The notes beneath the pieces are model-generated. The model was not told the origin of the DNA, ran no database searches, and saw only the letters and a program-made list of their open reading frames with translations. A DNA stretch of 64,000 nt from Eustoma russellianum (lineage: Eukaryota; Streptophyta; Magnoliopsida; Gentianales; Gentianaceae), in the NCBI GenBank assembly GCA_036186865.1, contig AP025049.1, positions 32,265,635 through 32,329,634 on the forward strand, given 5' to 3'. Positions 53,656 through 64,000 of the stretch are shown here, piece after piece. A program made the translations under genes and the position numbers. How positions within the stretch are numbered: the first letter of the stretch is position 1; each line of letters starts with the position of its first letter.

Positions 53656-55635
53656 GCCTCATCCCTGCAGGACGCAGTACCTCATAATCTAAACTCCCCC
53701 TTTTCATCTGGTTTCCACACATAATGACCAGGAGCACCATCAACATGCGCCAAGCAAATAGAATGAACCGCACAAATATGTTTCCAACATGCAAAGTCAG
53801 AAATCCGAGGCTGAAATCGATTACCATACAAGTAACGCATAAAATCCGCCCGCAAAGAACGTGCCTTTTGATAGGACCACCATAATTTAGCCGAATAAGC
53901 AAGAGCCAAAAACCCAAAATGTCGCAGGCCGAGCCCCCCTCTTCCCGTTTCTTGAAAATATTTTTGCACTTAACCCAATGATGCTTATCTAGGTTAGCAG
54001 GGTCACCACAGAAAAAATTGCAAATGCGACGGCAAAGTGCATGTAAGGTACTCTTTGGCAAGGACAGAACAGCAAGAATATGAATTGGCAAAGAACTAAG
54101 AACATGTTTAATTACGATCAATTTACTTGATGATGACAGAAATTTATTTTGCCAACCAAGAAGCCTGGCGTCGACACGATTCAGCAAATCTAAACAGTGT
54201 TGTGGCTGAGTACGCCCTTTACAAATATGAACTCCAAGATATTTAATGGGCAATATAGTAGCAGAAATTCCCAACACATGTGCCATCATGTGAGTCATAC
54301 TTGAAGTCACATATGAAGAGGGAATAAAGTGGCTTTTCTAAAAATTGACGCGCTGTCTTGAAGCCGCTTGGTATAATCCAGAAAAAGTCAGAAGCGCTTC
54401 AAATTACGAATGCAACCCTCCCCATTGAGAATCCGATTATGGCACTCGAAAACACCAAAGCATTAAGGCCTCTGGAAAAGGCCTCCGATGCCAAAATAAA
54501 TAAAAATGGAGAAAGGGGGTCCCCCTGTTACTCCTCGGTTTGGCTGAAAGAAACCGCAGGGTATGCCATTAATAAGGATAGATATATACGTACCTGCAAT
54601 GTGATTAAATATTAGACGTAGGAAACATGCATGAAATCCCATCTTGTCCAGAAAATTATTGAGAAAATCTAAGCTAACACGGTCAAAGGCCTTCATTATA
54701 TCCAACTTAATCATTACATTACCACCACGAACTTCTTTTTGTCCATAAGCTACATCATTTCCTGGGCAAGGAAGATATGCTCCGATATGTTGTGACAACA
54801 CATAAACTCTGCCTGCTCAATTGATATAATGCCAGATAGTATACTTGCCAGCCTAGTCGTCAATATTCTGGTACCCACCTTAGACATAAAATTAGATAGG
54901 CTTATAGGACGGAAGTCCGCAAAGTCGTTGGAGAATCTTTTCTGGGAATCAAAGCAAACAATATGTTACCCATCGCTCGTGGTATGCGAAATCCCAAGAA
55001 ATAGTCCAACACAGGTTTATGAACATCCATAGAAATTATATCCCAGCAATGGCAGAAAAAGAAACCGTTTTACCCATCTGGGCCTGCCGCACTATGCGGA
55101 TCAAGAGACCACACAGCAGCTCTAATTTCCTCCAGTGTTGGCAATGAGATCAACTGGTCATTCATCTTCGAAGTAACTAGACACAGTATGTGCTGTAATA
55201 AATCATCAACCCCACCTTGCTGGCTCCGTAGAAAACCGGCTGGAGAAGAATGAAATATCCTCCATCTGAATATCTTCCTCAGTATGACAAAGCTCATCTG
55301 TGGATGTATAAATACGAGAAATGGTGTGCCTATGCCGTCGGTCCTTAACAATACTGTGAATGTGTTGGCATCCCACTTTTGATCCATTTCACATGTGCTT
55401 TTTGCTCCCAATAACGCAATTCAATGTGTATCGCCCTATTATACTCTGCATGTGCCTCATGCAAGTGTGATCTCATCTCAGGTGTAGGTTGCTGCTCATA
55501 CAAAAGCTGAAGCCGATTGACATGTTGTTCGGCCATTGCCAATATATCAAACATATTACAAAAAATGTCTTTAATCCAACTTTGCAAACCCTTTTTAAGT
55601 CGGCGAAGCTTATCATAAACATCACGCATTCCGCC
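53656..55635 (-). pseudogene. LINE-D ORF2 linker and reverse transcriptase
   Basis: Reverse strand. The linker LRRLKKGLQSWIKDIFCNMFDILAMAEQHVNRLQ and YWEQKAHVKWI (55629-55370), then AAVWSLDPHSAAGPDG (55120-55073), VMIKLDIMKAFDRVSLDFLN (54715) and NGIPCGFFQPNRGV (54560). The segment that should hold YADD is missing between about 54480 and 54420. It continues with ILPIKYLGVHICKGRTQ, SSKLIVIKHVLSSLPIHIL and GRGGLGLRHFGFLALAYSAKLWW. Many frameshifts. With YADD gone the enzyme is dead. Confidence 0.82.
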
Positions 55636-55639
55636 TATG

Positions 55640-56419
55640 GATGTTCAGACCACTTAGCCAGCACATAAGGTAGAAAATGCACATGCTCAGTCCAAACATT
55701 AAGGAAACATAATGACTTAGGCCCCAATGGCTGCATATGAATACGGGTTAGAAGAAGCGGCACATGATCCGAAGAAACCCAAGGTAGATGCTGCACTTTG
55801 AGTTCCAGAAGTTGATCATATAGTTTCGAGGAACAGAAGATTCGATCAAGCCACCGTTTAACTAATCCCGATCCACGTCCTCAAACCCAAGTATATGGTG
55901 TCCCCTCATAAGGTAAATCAATCAAATCACATAGACTGACACAGTCAGCAAACTCCTCAAGTGAAGGACGATATGGCATAGATACGCCAATGTGTTCATC
56001 CGCAGATAAATATGTATCGAAGTCCCCGCCGACAATCCAAAGAGGTGCACGCTGAGCATATATACTCTGAAGTTCTAACCATAGCCAACACCTATCAGTG
56101 ACGGTATGCATACCATACACCAGACTGAGTGAGACAATCTGCTGAGTAGCAAGTAGATGGAATCGGATATGCGACACCTGCTCACCAAGAAAAATATCCA
56201 CAGGCTAATTGATGAATGCAGCCAAAACACCCATATCCTGTTACGGCAAGTTGAAATAGAGTTTGAAAAAGACAGACAAATTTGATAACGAAGCAATTGA
56301 GATGCGTCTTTTTTTGGTTCAATGACAACTAATAGTGTAAGTCAATGACGCTTTATTAATCGTTTCAACCGGAATAAGGAGGTCCGTAATCCTCCTACAT
56401 TCCAAAACATACAATTCAT
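55640..56419 (-). pseudogene. LINE-D ORF2 endonuclease
   Basis: ATG at 56419, inside the ORF1 stop (ATGA). The early part is frameshifted (EPKKDAS-like at about 56310). Then SLVYGMHTVTDRCWLW, WIVGGDFDTYLSADEHIG (Asn of GGDFN changed to Asp), GTPYTWV, a stop, GRGSGLVKRWLDRIF and WVSSDHVPLLL. Several stops and shifts. Confidence 0.8.
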
Positions 56420-57803
56420 TGAGGAGGCAAAGAGGAAAAACTTGAAGATGATTGAGAAGTAATCACCGGGGAAGATGGTGGGGATAACGGCATCACTACC
56501 TTTGTGCAATGTGACTTACGGGGATGTATAACGCTAGCCTCCCGTGTAAAGTAGATGCAGTATGATCTATTGCCAACTTAAGACGATGTGATATGTCAGC
56601 TGTTGTTGCCTGCATGTCATGATTCCATACAGTCCGAATGAGCTCCTCAATATCCCGTTGAATAGAGTCAATAATATCGCCATCAGATTGTGTACTCATG
56701 ACAAGAGAAATATACCTTTCTGTACGAACAACATGACCCAATTCAGAGTCAGACACATTCGCCACCAAGGTTCCATTGGGTGGAGGATCAGGTATGTCGT
56801 GCAATTTACCAAGGATGGAAAGATCCTATGCAGCAAAGATAGGTAAATTCTCCAACCCAGCATCCTGCTGACGTTGTTGTGAAATCTCAGCTTGGGCTTC
56901 CAGTTCATGCGAAATCAAAACAGGGTCTTCGGCATGACCCAACGTGACAGCCATGTTAGAAGCTTTCGGATTTATTTGAAGCAGAACAGAAGTAAGACCG
57001 CTCACACCATCTTTCTTCGGAGTCCATCGAGTTTTCTGCTTAGAGAGACGATGCACCGGGAGGACTTTCTCAAATGGATTCACATGACCATCCAATTTTG
57101 GGCAAGTTTTAAGATCATGCCCCAATACGCTACAATCAGAACAAAAAAGCAGGAAATCTTCCTACTCAACAGTTGGATAGAATCCATGCTCACCACCTTA
57201 TATATGCAAGTGGCGTGGCAATGGTTTAGATAAGTCAATTTTCACACATAGCCTAACCACAGAGGGACCTATATCTTGTGAAGTAATCCGTATGCAGCGG
57301 CTCACCTATCATGCGAGCAATATCCCATAATGCAGACTTATTATGAAGGAAAAGCGACAGCCCCCAAATTGAAACCCAAACAGGAACAATTGGTGTATTA
57401 TATTTTGGATCAAAAGATGGCGTCCACTTAGTCAAAAGCATATAGAAACCATTAAGCATTCATGATCTTTGCATAAAGCAGCGCAAGTAATCTTCTTGAT
57501 TGTCAAAAGTGATCAAGACATGCTGATCATCTAGCAACCCTAGGCGTGGTGTTTGTTTAAAGCCGGTCTGTTCAAAAAAGTTCTGTAATTGTTTTATGCT
57601 TGGACGTCCATTCCAGAAGGATCCAATCAAAGTAAATCGATATGGCTCAGAAAAATGAGTTACCTCAGCAGCCGCAAACTTGATTGGTGACAGTCCTTTG
57701 AATCTTGATATTTGTCGCACAGAGGCTGGCGGCCGCATCGTCTTGGAGGCAAGAACTTATGCAAATGAAGGTTTCTCCGCAGTAAAGGTGGCGGCGCAAC
57801 CAT
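56416..57803 (-). pseudogene. LINE-D ORF1 (DUF4283 and CCHC knuckle)
   Basis: ATG at 57803 (MVAPPPLLRRN). A frameshift near 57735, then GLSPIKFAAAEVTHFSEPYRFTLIGSFWNGRPSIKQL and YLRCF (57700-57460), LLTKWTPSFDPKYNTPIVPVWVSIWGL (57440-57350), and the knuckle CSDCSVLGHDLKTC (intact CX2CX4HX4C, near 57145-57105). Acidic middle, C-terminus SSSSFSSLPPQ and TGA at 56416-56418 overlapping the ORF2 ATG. It is the only ORF1 here whose start codon is visible. 57804-57956 is its 5' UTR. Confidence 0.8.
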
Positions 57804-57956
57804 ATTCAGCTCTGTGACGCAATGGCAAATGATTGTTGCAGCGAAAACATAAAAGGAAGCAAAGGATGGCAAGAAGGCAAATAGAAATAAATCAATAAAA
57901 GAAGATGACCGCCGGAATCAAGCCCGGTGCCTGCCATGGAAAACGATCGCCGCAGC

Positions 57957-60900
57957 TGTAGCGCCCCGTACCCGGCCTCGTCCGGATACGGTGCACCCGC
58001 CGTACTTCACTAAGGAGAGTACCAAGCGTCATGCGTAACATATGAAAATCCATAATATAAGTCATGGATTCCCATGTTAACATTTAACATGACAGTAAAA
58101 TTTAGGCAGAATTTTAAATCTTTCCAAAATAAACATACATTACGAAATAACTACGTCCCCAAAAGTAGCAGTCACACAAAACATCAAAGTCACGTCCCAC
58201 AGTGTACCAACATAGTCATAATACAATCATCTGAGTAGCACAAAAGTCCTTAAGTTCATCTCTCTTCATGTCTTCACGCCTACGGATACGGAACCCTCGG
58301 CTCATCTTCAATCTACTCTATCTTGGCATTATCTGGGGGAAAAATAAAGTGTGAGTGATAAAAATCACCCAGCAAGGATACAATAAACGACCATGAAATA
58401 CATAAAGAATTAGGGCATGAATGTAACAATATAAACCTTAGGATAGCAACTCATACCTGACTTAAGTCCTGAAGTTAACTGACGGTATGGACTAAGCTTA
58501 ATTCTAGACAGCGTTAACCACTATCGACTTATTAAGTCCTTAGCTGTATCATACCACGTATTAACGTAATCATGAGTTATGCAATATGCAGTGCAATGCA
58601 TGATGTCATGCCATGTCGTGTCAAAAGCATCAGTATGGTCCCATAAAAGTCATGTCATAAAAACAGAGTGTCAGATCAATTAACCCCGGATCTGAGCGGG
58701 TCTAGAACAGATATCAGATCAATTAACCCCGGATCTGAGCGGGTCCAGAACAGATATCAGATCAATTAACCCCGGATCTGAGCGGGTCCAGAACAGATAT
58801 CAGATCAATTAACCCCAGATCTGAGCGGGTCCAGAACAGATATCAGATCAATTAACCCCAGATCTGAGCGGGTCCAAAACAGATATCAGATCAATTAACC
58901 CCGGATCTGAGCGGGTCCAGAACAGATATCATGTCATCAGACCAATTAACCCCGGGTCTGGAGTCGGGTTAGTCGCATGCTTAGCCGGCAAGGAATTCAT
59001 GAAGCTTTCTTTAAAATATGGGACCGTAAAAACTTTTCATGCATAACGAAAAGATAATCACTTGTAAAACTTGCTTGCATCATAAAATCCATGAAAATCA
59101 GGTTCATGATCATGCATGATACATGCCGTGATATGAAATGCAAGCCATGACATAAATGATCATATGCATTCCTTATAACATGTCAACGTACATGGGTTTG
59201 GATGAATATTTCCACATTTTGTACTTCATTTACATAGGACGGTTAGGCTAACCATTTTGGTCCATTTCCACGATTCTGTCGTCACAAGTACGTTAGGTGA
59301 AATCATAGATACAAGTCGTAGAATTGGGAATTATTTTAAATAACCATAAAGGGCTTACTTACTTGCTTTACGATTTATCTTAAGTGCTGAGGCTGAGCTG
59401 GCCGATTTTACTAAAAATTTAATTGTGGCAAATCCGTAATTCCGTTTCCAGAAATTCCAGCTCGTATATGTCATAAACATATGGGACTAGTAGCCTACCG
59501 AAATTCAGCCCATTTGCATGTCTCTAAGTTCCTTTTCTAAGCCTGGAAAGTCGTTACAAATTTCAGGGTGTTTTCAGTAACTTCTGTTGAGCTGTTCCAC
59601 CAATTAATTCATTAAAAATAATCTAGAACTTGTTTTCCTAAAATTCCAACTGGCATGTCTTCTAGACTCATAGAGGTATTAACATGCCAAAAACCAGCTT
59701 TAATGGTTATTCACAAGGTCCTTTTTCGGATAAAACAAAATGATGTTCTGTTCTGCCAGTTTCAGACTTTCCAGTCTGAGCAGCTTTAGTGAATATTTTA
59801 TTAAAAATATTCCACAACTCCTTTTTCCAAAATTCCAACTTGCACATTTCCTATACACATAATGGTATCATCACACCGAAAATTAGTCTTTTTGAACATC
59901 TACAAGATCTCTTTTCAGGCCATGCAAAACGTTACATCATTCTGTCCTGTTCCAGAATTTACAGTCTGAGCAGTCTTACCAATTATTTTATTAAAAATTA
60001 ACCATAACTTATTTTACCAAAATTCCAACTCTCAACTCTACTATACACATGGGGCTAGCTCTGTGACAAACACCAGATTTATTGAAGGTTCAAAAGACCC
60101 TTTTTAAATTCGTTAAACCAAGGAACCAATCCTGCCCTGCTCCAGAATTCCCTACTGGAGCAGTTTTACCGTAAAATTTCTTAAAAATAGTCCTTTGCTT
60201 ATTTTAACGAGATTCCAACTCTCAATCGTGCTACACTCATAGGACTAACTTTGTGCCAAAAATTAGATTCATTGAAGGTCTGGAAGTCCAGTTCCAAAGT
60301 CGTTGAAGATGTCACTCATTCTGCCCAGTTCCAGTACTTTGATATTTTGTCATGGTTAAAGTCACATACACCCATTCATGTTGTCCTTTTGCACTAGGTC
60401 ATTGATTAACACTTATAACCCATTGTGACATAAATTTCCAGGTTGCATGCTTGTTATAAAATCACCTTTGCATCACAATAAACAGTTTGTAGACATCTAA
60501 CCAAGCTATCATCATATCTATCACATGCATGCACTCCTAGGACCTTCAAAATTGCATCCAAGAGTTAATCTTGTCTAGGCCTACTTAGACTATCCTTGTA
60601 TTACTCTAAATCAGCCTCAAACCATATTGCATGTAGGAAATAACATCATCTTAGACACAATAACCCACATGCAAGACATTATTCTTGAGAGATAGCTAAG
60701 ATACAATCTTAAACTTAAAGGGTACCACTAAAGATCACATCTTTGAATACTTTAACCATTCAAGACACTAATCCTTTAGGTAAATCATGAGAGATTAGTG
60801 TATACTTGCCTCTTCAAGCCAAAGTTTTTGCCTTTGCTTGGTTTGGAGTGAGTTGAGTTGGAAATCCTTCTCCTCCTACTCCCATGGACACACGGTTTTG

Positions 60901-61924
60901 AAGAAGAGAAAGGAAGAGGTTAGTCTCTCTTAAATAGTGAAAATAGAATCTTATTTGAGGCTAGAACATCTTACCAAATTAGTCTTGGGATGGAGATTCA
61001 AGTTGTAGCAAGGTAGCTTCACCTAAAAGAGTTGAAGATTGTCACCTACTTGAATGTGGAGGCCACGGTTTGGGGTGGAGAGCAAGAGCACCCATGTGAG
61101 CTTTATCATTTTGTATGGAATATCTACTTAGGAATTTTGAAATGAGACTTACCTATACACTTCTTGAGCTTGAAGATGAAACTTGGATTAAATCCTTAGC
61201 TTCAAGGGGAAGGGCCGAAAGTTTGTTGGTGGTGGAAGGAAGATGGAGACTTTCTAAGTGAAATCTTGGTTTTTGCTTGAGAGAAGGTTTAAGATGGAGA
61301 TTGGAGAGAGGAGTCTTGCTCAATTTAAAAATCAAGGGGCATGGGGAAAGGGGGCATAATCGGCTGCATGGAAGAAAAGGAAGCCTAGGCTTGTAGGCTA
61401 CAAGCTTTTGTCCATGCATGCTAATTTTTTTATTATTTCTAATCTTGCATGCTTGGATTATTTTATTGTTTTATTTATACTAAGTGATATTTTTGTTTAG
61501 ATATTTGAATAGGGGAATAATGGAGAGGATTCTAGATCCCTCCATTGCATGGCCGAAATTCTTGGGGCTCTTGGGGGTGTTTTGGTCATTTCACATTTAT
61601 CCTACCTCACACCTATATAATTTACAATGTTATTTATTTCATTTAATTTTGATTTTAATCTTTGCTTTGTGAGGATTGTTTATGTTTGTATAAGAACTAG
61701 TTTACTTCAAGGGTGATCAATGGCCTTTGGCCGAATTCTCAAGGTGTATCACACACCTCGTGACATTTGTTCGTATACTCATTTAGTGTTCGTCCTAAAC
61801 GAAGTTGAAGAATTTAAATAAGAATGCGATACATGTGACTTGAGTAACAGGCTCGTGAAGGAATCATCGCTTTTATTTTGTCACTTAATCATAGTCTCAA
61901 GCATACGGTTGTCGGGGTACAACA
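57957..61924 (-). mobile_element. 3' LTR of a Tekay/Del-type Ty3/gypsy element (3968 bp)
   Basis: Sense strand starts TGTTGTACCCCG (61924) and ends TACGGGGCGCTACA (57957). A polypurine tract stands just outside (61925-61937) and pol remains beyond. It contains the 43-bp minisatellite. The ORF at 61153-61419 and others inside are short and not supported. It cuts the LINE-D 5' UTR. Same family as 1-1839. Confidence 0.87.
58672..58929. repeat. 43-bp minisatellite in Tekay LTR
   Basis: Six units starting at 58672, 58715, 58758, 58801, 58844 and 58887, exactly 43 bp apart, nearly identical (CAGATCAATTAACCCC, GGATCTGAGCGGGTCC, AGAACAGATAT). A degenerate seventh follows to about 58965. Confidence 0.95.
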
Positions 61925-61937
61925 TCCTCCCCCCCTT
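61925..61937 (-). promoter_or_regulatory. Polypurine tract of the Tekay element
   Basis: Sense strand AAGGGGGGGAGGA, directly before the 3' LTR start. Primes plus-strand synthesis. Confidence 0.85.
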
Positions 61938-64000
61938 ATTATAAGTTTTGTCCTTGAAACTTCAGAACTAGTCAAAAGATGAGGCATCGTCTCCTCACGT
62001 TGTCTTCCGTTTCCCATATGGCTTCTTCTTTAGGTAAATAAGATCGCATAAAGCGTATATTTAGTTCTCTCAGAACTGCTTTGTTCCCTTCATCTTAGAG
62101 GTCTCGTCAGAACTTATTCTAATTCTCGAAAGGTGTTATTGTCACCTATCCCTTCCCTATAATCATGATCATAGCAGGCTTCTAATTTCCTTTTTAAAAT
62201 GAACAACTAGGCAGCGATCATTAACTCTGGGGTATAAACCTTTAGCTCTTTTCTATAAACATCCTTTTAGTGATCATATAGTGGTCATCCTACTTACTAA
62301 ATAGCTTCCAAAGACACCCGGGATAATTCCCATAAGGTACACATACCAAGCTCTTCATAAGGTATGTCCCGTATTCATCCGTCTTGCTGATTTCCTTATT
62401 ACGTACTAACTCTTACCCCTTTTTGCGATCATTTCATAGAATCGAACTAGAAGTTGTGGGTTCTCCTTTGAAACTTATGTTCCCTATATGACATTTCAAT
62501 CATCCTTAGGTGGCCCGTTCTCTTAAGACATGGTTTTCATAGTCATGACCTATTCCCCGCATAGTGCAATAAAACGGGTACGAGTGCTAATAGTGACGCA
62601 TCATGATGAGGACCCTGCGTCCCATACACAGTGTCATACTTAACAATGTTATCACTAATAACCTTACCTACTCGCTTGTGGTCTACTAATCATAACTCAA
62701 GGAAACTATCATAATCACTCCTACTTGGTTAATAGGAAGTAGAGCAGAGAGCATAGGTACTTTACACTTATTAGGCGTATCTTGATTGTTTCTTTGTCAT
62801 CCGCATAGACTTTGCCTTGTATGGTTGCGGTTTCCACCTTCTACTTCGTTTGCTCATTAAATTGTTTCTTTCATTCTTTCGTCTCCTTATCAACGCATAC
62901 CGCTCCATAGCGGCCCTCCAATAATTCACCAAAGGTCCTTGAATACGACTTAACATAGCCTAATTTGATATGGTGGTCTAAACATTTCATCTCTTTGAAA
63001 CAAAGGAACATACTGTCCCAAAGTAATGAATGAGTATGGAAATGTCTGGCCCTTGTCTTAGTGAGTTAAATTCCGACAACGATATTCCTTCAGGGTTAGT
63101 ATGATGTAATTGACCTATCCTGATTATGTACTGTTGGAGTTTCCTTCTTTTCATGACGGAGGTCCTTAAGTCCTGACTGTGAACCATACGCTTTCCTTTG
63201 ATAAACATCCTTCTGTATTCATGCGTTAGCCATAAAAGCGTTTCCGTCGGTGTTAGAAATTTCTTCCCTAAAATACATATATGATGACTCGTACCTTAAT
63301 CTGGGATTGTACTCTTATAGAATGGTGAGACCCCAATCTCTCGCTAAGTCCTACTTGACTCATCCATTTCGTCGACACTCCAATCCCGTAATAATCGAAC
63401 CTAGGGTGGAAGTCCTTCCTGGGAATTTGTGTCGTTTCGTGGTGTTCTTGTTCCTTACAGAATTTATGTTTTCTTTTCCCAATCACAAGAGTATTCTCGT
63501 TTGCTTTGTCCTCATAAACTATTATGCTATGCAAGATTTCGTCACCTCATATTGTTATTGCTAGAGTGGGTTAGATAATCCCGACTTATAATAGTCATGG
63601 AAGGAATTTAACCATCTTACTGGATTGTTCTTAAGATGCCGGACTCATAAAGTCTGTAACATGTCAGGACGTTTGTCAATCCTATTGGTTTTGAGGATGT
63701 CTATGATTCGCCTTGCACACATTCCATGTTCTTCCTCGAGCTTGGTTTCTCTCGTTGGAAATAGTCGGTTTGCAATTTGGTTTTGTTAACACTTGGGTTT
63801 CCCGAAGTGGTCAAACAAATCATTGATCCTAGGCAATTGGTAGTTATCTTCCATGGAAACCTTATTGAGCTCCGACTATTATAGTAGTAACCCAACCGTT
63901 AAGAACAATTTGATAACTTATTCTAGTTTTTACACTTTAGTTGGGTTACTTTATCGCATTGCTCCAATGACCGTTTATACCTTGGCTAAAGGACATAATA
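61938..64000 (-). pseudogene. Tekay-type integrase C-terminus, decayed, runs off the window
   Basis: Reverse strand, many stops. From high to low coordinates: LQTDYFQREKPSSRKNMECV (about 63785, integrase core end resembling QTDGQSERTIQ), YGIGVSTKWMSQVGLSERLG (63400, aligned with the LYGRRCRTPICWSEVGE region), SQDLRTSVMKRRKLQQY (63160), LRQGPDISILIHYFGTVCSF (63050, GPFEI region) and EEAIWETEDNVRRRC (62030-61990, the chromodomain-like end of Tekay elements). Heavy C-to-T type decay is likely. RT and gag lie beyond the window. Confidence 0.7.

Larger units (their letters stand above)
44700..57956 (-). mobile_element. LINE-D, RNase-H-bearing L1-type LINE, split by a Sirevirus
   Basis: Reverse strand. 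5' UTR and ORF1 (57956-56416), ORF2 endonuclease and RT (56419-53651), then the 7.2-kb Sirevirus insertion (46465-53650), then zinc finger, RNase H and 3' UTR (46464-44700). The 5' end is cut by the Tekay LTR at 57957. It is the most decayed LINE of the four; the YADD-containing RT segment is deleted. Confidence 0.87.

Noticed and set aside
58672..58929. Regular 43-bp repeats resembling a CRISPR array
   Set aside because: There are no variable spacers; it is a head-to-tail minisatellite inside an LTR of a plant retrotransposon.
1..64000. Host genes, tRNA or rRNA genes
   Set aside because: I looked on both strands and found none that I could support; every convincing coding stretch belongs to a retroelement.

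Overview
The window looks like nuclear DNA of a flowering plant. It holds RNase-H-bearing L1-type LINEs, Sirevirus-like Ty1/copia elements, and Tekay, CRM-like and Tat-like Ty3/gypsy elements, a mixture expected in angiosperms. I cannot name the species. I see no host gene, tRNA, rRNA or CRISPR array. Almost every base can be assigned to a transposable element or its remains, and nearly all coding regions carry stops, frameshifts or deletions.

Layout, left half. 1-1839: end of a Tekay-type LTR, inserted in a Sirevirus LTR (1840-3778). 3779-9987: a fairly well kept chromovirus with gag-pol and a putative 3' LTR but no 5' LTR. 10013-11926: a short TG..CA element inside a reverse copia pol remnant. 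11927-18178: LINE-A (+), scrambled, with an 894-bp near-identical internal duplication, an embedded copia gag fragment and a 205-bp insertion with clean target duplication. 18180-25721: a Sirevirus (+) with gag end, pol, multiple polypurine tracts and a 2.7-kb 3' LTR. 25722-26163: reverse copia LTR with primer-binding site. 26164-28730: decayed Tat-type gypsy. 28731-31008: unassigned block and a large inverted repeat. 31009-33118: putative LTR fragment.

Layout, right half. Three LINEs follow: LINE-B (-, 33119-39475) head to head with LINE-C (+, 39476-44626), which is tail to tail with LINE-D (-, 44700-57956) across an (AT)n tract. LINE-D is split by a Sirevirus derivative (-, 46465-53650) that has both 3-kb LTRs, a 5-bp target duplication (AAAGA), a primer-binding site and polypurine tracts, but no pol. 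A reverse Tekay element starts at 57957 (LTR to 61924) and its decayed integrase runs past the window end.

The best candidate for something undescribed is in the LINE 3' regions. All four LINEs carry paired stem-loops with an outer clamp close to GTTGCC/GGCAAC in most copies. Their inner stems differ in sequence but stay paired, and each is followed directly by a GGTA-containing motif. Further downstream lies a strongly conserved core of about 95 nt. Three of the four also share an ATGA stop/start overlap between ORF1 and ORF2, and all four have a histidine where RNase H normally has its last catalytic aspartate. These patterns suggest one LINE lineage with structured RNA signals under constraint.
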